64,000 nucleotides of DNA from Patiria pectinifera (lineage: Eukaryota; Echinodermata; Asteroidea; Valvatida; Asterinidae). Under the pieces are notes generated by a model. The model had not been told where the DNA came from. It searched no databases and saw only the letters and a program-made list of their open reading frames with translations. Below, piece by piece: positions 57,691-64,000 of this stretch (position 1 is the first letter of the stretch; each line of letters begins with the position of its first letter). The DNA lies in assembly GCA_029964075.1 (NCBI GenBank), contig CM057140.1, positions 7,706,643 through 7,770,642 of the forward strand, given 5' to 3'. Made by a program: the position numbers and the translations under genes.

Positions 57691-58636
57691 CTCTGGCTGA
57701 GGGGTTTCAACAGCAATGCTGTTATTTTATATCAATGACTGCTTTTCGGTAGCGCAGCATTCCCGACAAGAAGGATAAACCACTAGATTCCACTACATCC
57801 CGCACATAAAACATCACATGATCGGGCCATGGAAAGACTTGCCAATCAATTGACAGTACGGCCCTTCAGCACAGTCAGCACGTGTTTAAGGGAATTCCCG
57901 GAGATGAGAAATAGCTCAAACCACGTGACGGCTCAGTACATGTGCTGAAGGGCTCAGTACATGTGGGCACAGGATTTTTCCCTCACAAACGCTCGTCTGG
58001 TGTTTTATAAACAATTGGTTTTAGGCATGAAATATTTAATCATGTGGCGCTTTGTAGTTAATAATTCAGATATTTAATCCTGGAATTTGTTTTTCGAAAC
58101 TAGCCGATGATTCATCGCCACATGCCTTTGTTTTAGAACAACGTAAGTGCAGGATCAATGACTGTATTGGTTTTTGATGGGAATGACAATAATCAGAGAC
58201 AAACTGTTTGAAAGATGATTCTGAAAGTTTTCACAATTTTTTTAATGGATTTTACAAAAACCTCAAATTTCCAGGAGCTGCATGTCGTTTCCAATCGCTG
58301 TTAAAATTCCTATACGATGATAGGAAAGCTGATTCGCACAGACAAATCAGATGTTACGTCAATAACAAAATGTTTTCGTGAAAAAATTTGCAAAGCGGCG
58401 TGCCGGCAATGTGGACAAAAATGCCGGCGCAGCAGTGTTTTTTAATTATTTAAAACCGTGCTAGAAAACTATTAAAATCACTGCAAATATGTTTAATTCT
58501 CTTGTCCAGTATATGTCTGTTTCATTTTTGTGTCTTTGAACAGTGTAAAAACCAACAGTTTTCGGAAATTAAAAAAATGAATGGCAGCCATCTTGAAAAT
58601 AAAAAATAAAAAGCACCGCCTCTTCCCTTGTTTCCT

Positions 58637-59126
58637 GAGTTGGACCAAATCGCAAACAGACGTGCGTAAGCTCCCCATTCACAAGCTTGGCCAGGCGGGG
58701 ATATCGTGACATGGCCGGGCCGGGATCGCTACAGGAGCCCGTTCCAGGTAGTGCAAAGGTAAGTGTCGATGGAGGGACGTACGGTAAGGGTGCATTCAGC
58801 CGCAGGTCATGGGAATGCATGGAGAAAGAATTACGCGACCAATAAACTTTACTATTTGAAATGAACCAAGCTGGATTTGAAGCTGAGAAAACTTCTTGAG
58901 GGGCCAAAATTAAAAATAAAAATCTCGGAAACAGAGCGCCGCCACCGTACCCCTTACCGTACGTCCCTCCATCGACACTTACCTTTGCACTACCTGGAAC
59001 GGGCTTACTACCTGTAGCGACCCCGGCCCGGCCATGTCACGATATCCACGCCTGGCCAAGCTTGTGAATGGGGAGCTTACGCACGTCTGAACGCGCATCA
59101 CGTGTTTGCGATTTGGTCCAACTCAG
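58637..59126. repeat. D repeat with a large inverted duplication
   Basis: The arms 58637-58800 and 58951-59126 are inverted (GAGTTGGACCAAATCGCAAA facing TTTGCGATTTGGTCCAACTC; GTGTCGATGGAGGGACGTAC facing GTACGTCCCTCCATCGACAC). They are separated by about 150 bp of D repeat. Compared with 25395-25800, about 465 bp (58944-59410) containing the right arm have been inserted into the D sequence. Confidence 0.82.
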
Positions 59127-60379
59127 CTTAATGATACTCCTGTTTGTTTGTTTGTCTGTCATTGTCCTTAGTTCGTACTTAATTGTCCGCAGTCTGTAAG
59201 TGTCCAACGGGTCAGGGAACAAAAGCAATCGCTTCACCCTATCCCCGTGTTGTTATGTGGATTATGCATATATTTTCATTATGTTAATAACGGTGTTGTG
59301 TAAAATTACTTCGTATTATATTTTGTATGCTTAAATGTTAACATAACGATTTAATATTTTTAGTGACATAACAACGTTGAAATAAATGTTCAGCAATTGT
59401 TAATTGTTGTTAATCTTTGATTGAAGGGAGACTCTAGTGCGTTTTTTTACGCTATTCTTTCGGCAACTTCGGGACCAAAAAGTCCGTGTATGGACGTCGG
59501 GAGCTGGCCTTGCAGCACAGGGATCACTGAATGACGGACATTTTGCACATGTCAGGTTTGGTGACTAACGAGGCTGCCGTGGTTATGTTCCGGGAAATTA
59601 AAAACGTAATCAGAATTATCTGTACTATGAAGATCGCTATTTATATGTAAATTAACGCGACATTTTGATCAGTTTCTAATTTGTTGACGATTTATCGCCA
59701 TATCGCCGATATTGCGGGGAAAAAATATCGACTACGAAAAAAAGAGAAGCCAACACAGAGGGCGGCCAGGCAATCAACGTGAAAGCGCACACGATGGCCA
59801 TTCCTGTTAAGAAACTGCAGTTACGAAATATCAACAAAACGGATCGCCCGTCCGGATGTGAAAATTAGGACGACCCAAAGTCTCCAAACCGGCGAAAGAC
59901 AGCCTCCACATTTTTCTACGGAGCGATTTTAGCGTCGCGGGAGCCAGCGGTCTCAGATCCTTTTGGGAGCAAACATTTCTCCGAGGCTGGGTAAAACTTC
60001 CTCTTATATATATAGATTAAACAAATAAAGCATGTGAAGCAACAATAGACAGGACATCCAAAAAGATCATACATTGCCTGTGCATACCGTGCCTTCACAG
60101 CGTGACCTTTAAGCACTGCACAGCTTTCCTATGCTGCTTTACTGACATGCACTGTTTGCATTGGTCTCTTTATTAATGGAAATTTAACTTGGTTATTTAA
60201 TTGAGCAGGGTTGACCTGTGTCAGTATTGGAGTTTTTGGGGAAAACTCAGAGAGATAATGACCACTTTTGCCATTTTAAGTCCCGTGCAAACTCTGGCCC
60301 AGGAAAATTCCCTCTTGGTTACTTTTACCGGCAAAAATTTGGTCAGTAAAAGTTTCCTAGGCATGAAACAAATGAGACT

Positions 60380-60562
60380 ATTTCTATCACCCCTGGATGG
60401 GATGCCAGTCCATCGCAGGTTACTCCCAAGCTAATGCCGGTACCCAGGAATATAAATGGGTAAGTAGGGGTGAAGTGGCTTTCCCAAGGACACAGCTGGA
60501 TTTGAACCCCTGACCCTCTGATCACGAGTCACAAACCCTAACCACTAGGCCAGACTCTACCT
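60380..60562 (-). mobile_element. tRNA-derived SINE, third family
   Basis: On the minus strand it reads GTCTGGCCTAGTGGTTAGGG (A box), GGGGTTCAAATCCAGC (B box), TGTCCTTGGGAAAGCCACTT and GCGATGGACTGGCATCCC. A tRNA head followed by a TGTCCTTGGG-AAG-CACTT body is a common animal SINE layout. Confidence 0.75.
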
Positions 60563-60914
60563 GGACACCATTAGACAGTTCAATATACCATGTGACAAGG
60601 CATTATTCACCGGCATTAACAAATGTTCCATAATGTCAGATGTCATAACGAATAAGGATGTAGGACTGCTGATCGCATGATACAAATGAGTGTTTATTCC
60701 CAGCTTGGTTACTTTAACAACAGTCCCAGTTAAAAATTCCAGAGTCAAAAGTCCAAGTGTAGAATTGGTAAAGATTTCACCCATTCAAAGTTTGGACTGG
60801 ACTCAAAATGGGAAAAATAACCATCATCCCGCGCGGTGAGTTTTACCAAAAAAGTCCAATGCGAATATGGTTTAAAGAAATGTCGTTATTTGGATAGTTT
60901 GCTATCTCTCTTAC

Positions 60915-61027
60915 CTGAGCCATCATTAGTTGTCATTTGTTGCTCTAGTTGTAGTTTGTACTGCGCACATCTTAGCATGCCTTCCTCAATAGAGTTACTG
61001 CTGATTAGTTTAGTCACTGTTACATCC
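60915..61027 (-). CDS. SMARCAD1: SMARCAD1, exon after helicase motif VI
   Basis: It encodes, after completing a split Arg codon, DVTVTKLISSNSIEEGMLRC then AQYKLQLEQQMTTNDGS. The family pattern in SMARCAD1/Fun30 (V--KLI---(S/T)IEE-ML-----K--LEQ-MTT) is clear. This is the end of the second RecA-like lobe and the bracing helix that follows it. The acceptor is ATCTGCAG before GGATGT, and the donor is GCTCAG before GTAAGAG. It enters in phase 2 and leaves in phase 1 (113 nt). Confidence 0.93.
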
Positions 61028-63842
61028 CTGCAGATTAAAGCACAAATGACGCCTTTCTGGTTTACAAGTTCAAAACAATCCAAGAACCTTGAGTCAATTT
61101 CAAGGAGCATACCTGAATTAGCCATAACCCCCAACAGGCTTTCTTAAGGAACCCTGGCAAATACAACAAAACACAACTTGGCTGAAGTAAGAACCCTGCT
61201 AAATGGAACCAAATGCAACAGTGGATACTCCTGTATCGCCTTGGCAGTTGGCACTATGGGCAGTTACCCTGCTAAATGCAACAGAATGCAACAGAATGCA
61301 ACAGAGCACAGGGACATGAGTTGGCTGCTAAATGCAACAGTATGCAACAACTTTTTACCTTTGTTGCTTTCTGTTGCATCGAGCAGGATTAGGGTTAAGT
61401 AAACTGATTGAAATTGGTTTGGTCCAGACCACATACAGATCTTACATGTGGGTCCGATTACTGGAGGGTTGAGATTTTGCTGAAAGAAGAAATAAATCTT
61501 TCCAAATTATAGTAGGAAAAGTGTGCCAACTTCAAATGTACTTATAGCCTAAACTACATGTACATACATGGAAGCTGCAAACATCGCATCATGTTTTTCA
61601 AACAAATTGTGCTGCCATGTTAGCATGCTTTTTGCCAAACTTACTGCTTACGATCTCTATGAAATGAAGGATAACTACATTATCTTACTAATGAGTTGAA
61701 TGCTTGCTGCTGACATTCCATACTATTTTAAGCCCACTGTTCAAACACAGCTACTATCTGCTGCACACTAGTTGACATTAGTTAATATGGTTGGCCAACC
61801 TGAATAGGCCAACCTATGACCTCAAAGTTAGGTATAGATCCCAATGATACTATTGGGGATGCACATTCTCAGTCAATTCTGAGAAAATTTAACAACTTGA
61901 AGTACTAATCTCCTCCCAAGTCATCAGAATAAGACTCACGTAGAAGAACACTAAGAGCTGTTCCCAAGTATCTATCTCCCCTTTATAACCCAATTCTTCA
62001 CTTGAATTTTCACAATATTATTTCCCACCATGTAATTGTTAAAAAAAATCACAATATTTCTCATACGGTGATTCCTCATGCATTCATCCCTCATGCGGTC
62101 ATCCCTCACTGTATAAAAAATATGTATCAAGGAGTTGTCCCTTTTAAGGACAACTTGATAATATTATGGCAAATGGAAACAATCCATTGATGTGCTGTTA
62201 GGGGCCACGCTGTGAGGTAGTGATGTCATCACATGCCTTTCAAAACTTTGGCACCATCTCAATAAAACTTCATTGGCAAAGCATGAAACATTTTTCTAGT
62301 ATAGTTGAGTCCCCTAATGTGGCGCACTTTTAGTTTCCCCCAACTTTCTTCATTCAGTGTTGCGAAACCTCTTTGTTACTGCGCACTTCAAAATGCCAAA
62401 GTGAGATTTCTCTTTTAACTTCGTAACAGGTAGGTAAACTGAAAGTTAAATAACAAGGATATTTAGAGCTTGATGAAATTTGAGGTAAAACTTTGCTCTA
62501 GCAAGGCACTAGAGGTGCAAAATCAAAGTGCGTCACATTAGGGGCTGCACCATGTTAGGGGGCATCAACACTACAGTGATGTATGTACATGTACCTCTGT
62601 TAAGTATTAAAATATATCTACAATATCTCCCCAGCACAGATGCCAGAATACAATGTACATATGCGGCTACAAACAGCAAACAATGTGCATGTCTAATCAA
62701 TACCTTATCCTCTAGCAATATTTCACAGCAACATATTGATTTCTATGAAATAAAGCAAAACAACAATTTTCTGCCTGTTTTGCCCTCAAAATATTGATCA
62801 TTTAAGTGGCTTTTGAAGGTCTGGCATCTGTCCACATGTAGTAGCTCTATACCTTGACATGCTTATAATCAATGAGCCAGTTCAGTATTCCAGCTGTACT
62901 GTGCATGTGCATGTGCACATCAACATTTAACAAGTTTCCTTTGGGACTCAACAATTTAAAGTGCACGTGGAAACTTTTAGAGGTTACATGTACATGTACC
63001 AACAAAACTGAAGGCAATTCTCGGGATGTTTTTATTTTTGGTACTATTACAATATAAACTTACAATGCAAATTGGTTGAAAATTTTCAGTTTTTTCAAGT
63101 TCAGCTTGAATTAAAAAATTTACTGATAAAGTTGGTGTTTGGAAATTGGGCATAACATAGGGAAATTTCTCGCATACTAAAATTGGTGCATCTGAACAAA
63201 TATTGAATTATTCTCAACCATTATTTTCCCTTTTGCATGTCAAAAGTTCAAGTCAGGAAATGGTCTTATTACATAGGGATTACAATACAAATTTGGAAAC
63301 AGTGTCCTCTCAACATTTCATGTGCACCTTTGCAATGGGTTAGTCAATTCATAAGCGACATTCTGAACTCCCAAGAGTTTTACTTTCCTGATAAATCTAC
63401 TCCTCAAACAAGATGTTTCAATGACAGTGCAGCACACTAGGTAAAGCATTACGAGGTAGACTCCATTAAATGTGCGTGGCTCCGAGTCCAGACCAGAACC
63501 CCATTTCATGGCGCTGCTTAACAGTTCGCAGAAAAGTGCTAACAATAGCAGAAAAGTTGTGCTAACCTTAAGCACTATTTCAAGGCGAGTATATCCTTAC
63601 GGTTGCGCATGCATGGAGATTCCTATTGTTATGTCACTAATTTAAGCAACATTTTCCTCCGAGGTAAGCGTGCCTTTTGCTAAGCTTACTGCTTACGGTC
63701 TCCGAGAAATAGACGGAGGCTCTGTTAGCAGAAAAACATGTGCTTAGCAGTGCCATGATATTTCGCCCTGGTGAGCCGATGCGTTAATCCACTACTGAAG
63801 CCAACATAAGCTGTGTGAGGCAGAAGAAACACTTGTACATAC
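61028..63842. other. SMARCAD1 intron (2.8 kb)
   Basis: It contains a short region with repeated AATGCAACAG words (about 61185-61390) whose right end is near GATTAGGGTTAAG. It also has a pair of related stretches (61625-61680 and 63655-63720, GCTTACTGCTTACG). No gene is recognised. Confidence 0.65.
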
Positions 63843-64000
63843 CTCTTCTGTCCCACACGATGACATCTATCCTCAGCCTGTTTGTCATTGTAGGGATTGT
63901 AATCAATATCATGAAGGATGACATGATTGGCAGAGGTCAAGTTGATACCCAGACCACCAGCTCGTGTCGTCAGAAGAAAGACAAATATATCCTCATTGCT
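63843..64000 (-). CDS. SMARCAD1: SMARCAD1 (Fun30/Etl1), helicase C-terminal exon, partial
   Basis: This exon belongs to the SNF2-family ATPase SMARCAD1, a nuclear chromatin remodeller. The frame reads [20 protein letters not shown] then [20 protein letters not shown] and [13 protein letters not shown]. It contains helicase motif V ([11 protein letters not shown]) and motif VI ([11 protein letters not shown], including the arginine fingers). [20 protein letters not shown] is distinctive of SMARCAD1 among SNF2 proteins. It is open to the window edge in frame; the donor is AAGAG before GTATGT, with a split Arg codon. The ATPase lobe 1 and CUE domains would be encoded beyond base 64000. Confidence 0.95.

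Larger units (their letters stand above)
53666..60914. other. SMARCAD1 last intron (7.2 kb)
   Basis: It holds a 2-kb TTAA-flanked element (54591-56571) with a possible small spliced ORF and a Harbinger MITE inside, a 138-bp tandem repeat (57113-57690), a D repeat with a large inversion (58637-59575) and a SINE (60380-60562). A roughly 90-bp hairpin with GGATAATGCC/GGCATTATCC ends lies at 54491-54583. Stretches 53670-54480, 57700-58600 and 59600-60370 show nothing else. Confidence 0.75.

Overview
This is a eukaryotic nuclear genome window: long introns with canonical GT-AG sites, low gene density and very many short non-autonomous transposons. It suggests a marine invertebrate. The frequent GTACATGTAC and ACCGGTA motifs and the tRNA-headed SINEs would suit an echinoderm or related deuterostome, but that placement is an inference and the sequence does not prove it.

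Three protein genes are supported. (1) On the minus strand, the 5' half of an ARID1 (BAF250/Osa) gene occupies 1-35306. Five coding exons lie at 35306-34248, 24211-23999, 17959-17798, 12616-12467 and 1266-1053. They encode the low-complexity N-terminal region; the ARID and C-terminal domains would lie beyond base 1. (2) On the plus strand, an unrecognised gene at 41844-51360 has three phase-0 exons joining into a 227-residue protein with two hydrophobic segments, and a good poly(A) signal at 52012. (3) On the minus strand, the 3' end of a SMARCAD1 (Fun30/Etl1) SNF2-type remodeller occupies 64000-53604, with three exons: helicase motifs V-VI, the post-helicase segment and a tiny terminal exon. 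ARID1 and gene 2 diverge from the region 35.3-41.8 kb; gene 2 and SMARCAD1 converge at 52.0-53.6 kb. Two chromatin-remodelling genes thus sit within about 20 kb of each other.

The rest is introns and intergenic DNA full of mobile elements. Several are defined by terminal inverted repeats plus target-site duplications, and some by an uninterrupted copy of the same insertion site elsewhere in the window. They include three Harbinger-like MITEs (TAA duplications); hAT-like elements with 8-bp duplications at 13963-15249, 21849-22831 and a three-element nest at 42730-44653; TTAA-flanked elements at 5526-6005, 16738-17257, 42091-42597 and 54591-56571; several tRNA-derived SINEs; and long foldbacks at 31985-32595 and 58637-59126.

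The most unusual structures are four. A 539-bp element (40419-40957) is built of 21-bp units around GCCCGGGC that reverse orientation at its centre, so it is both a tandem array and a whole-element palindrome; it has a 6-bp target duplication and uninterrupted related sites in the window. A 15-mer, GAAATGCGAGTGACG, recurs in 37.2-38.4 kb, mostly about 180 bp apart, in poorly conserved spacers. A four-unit 138-bp tandem repeat (57113-57690) repeats nuclear-receptor-like AGGTCA pairs. A TTAA-flanked 2-kb element holds a possible two-exon 42-codon ORF. I saw no true tRNA, rRNA or CRISPR locus and no intact transposase or reverse transcriptase.
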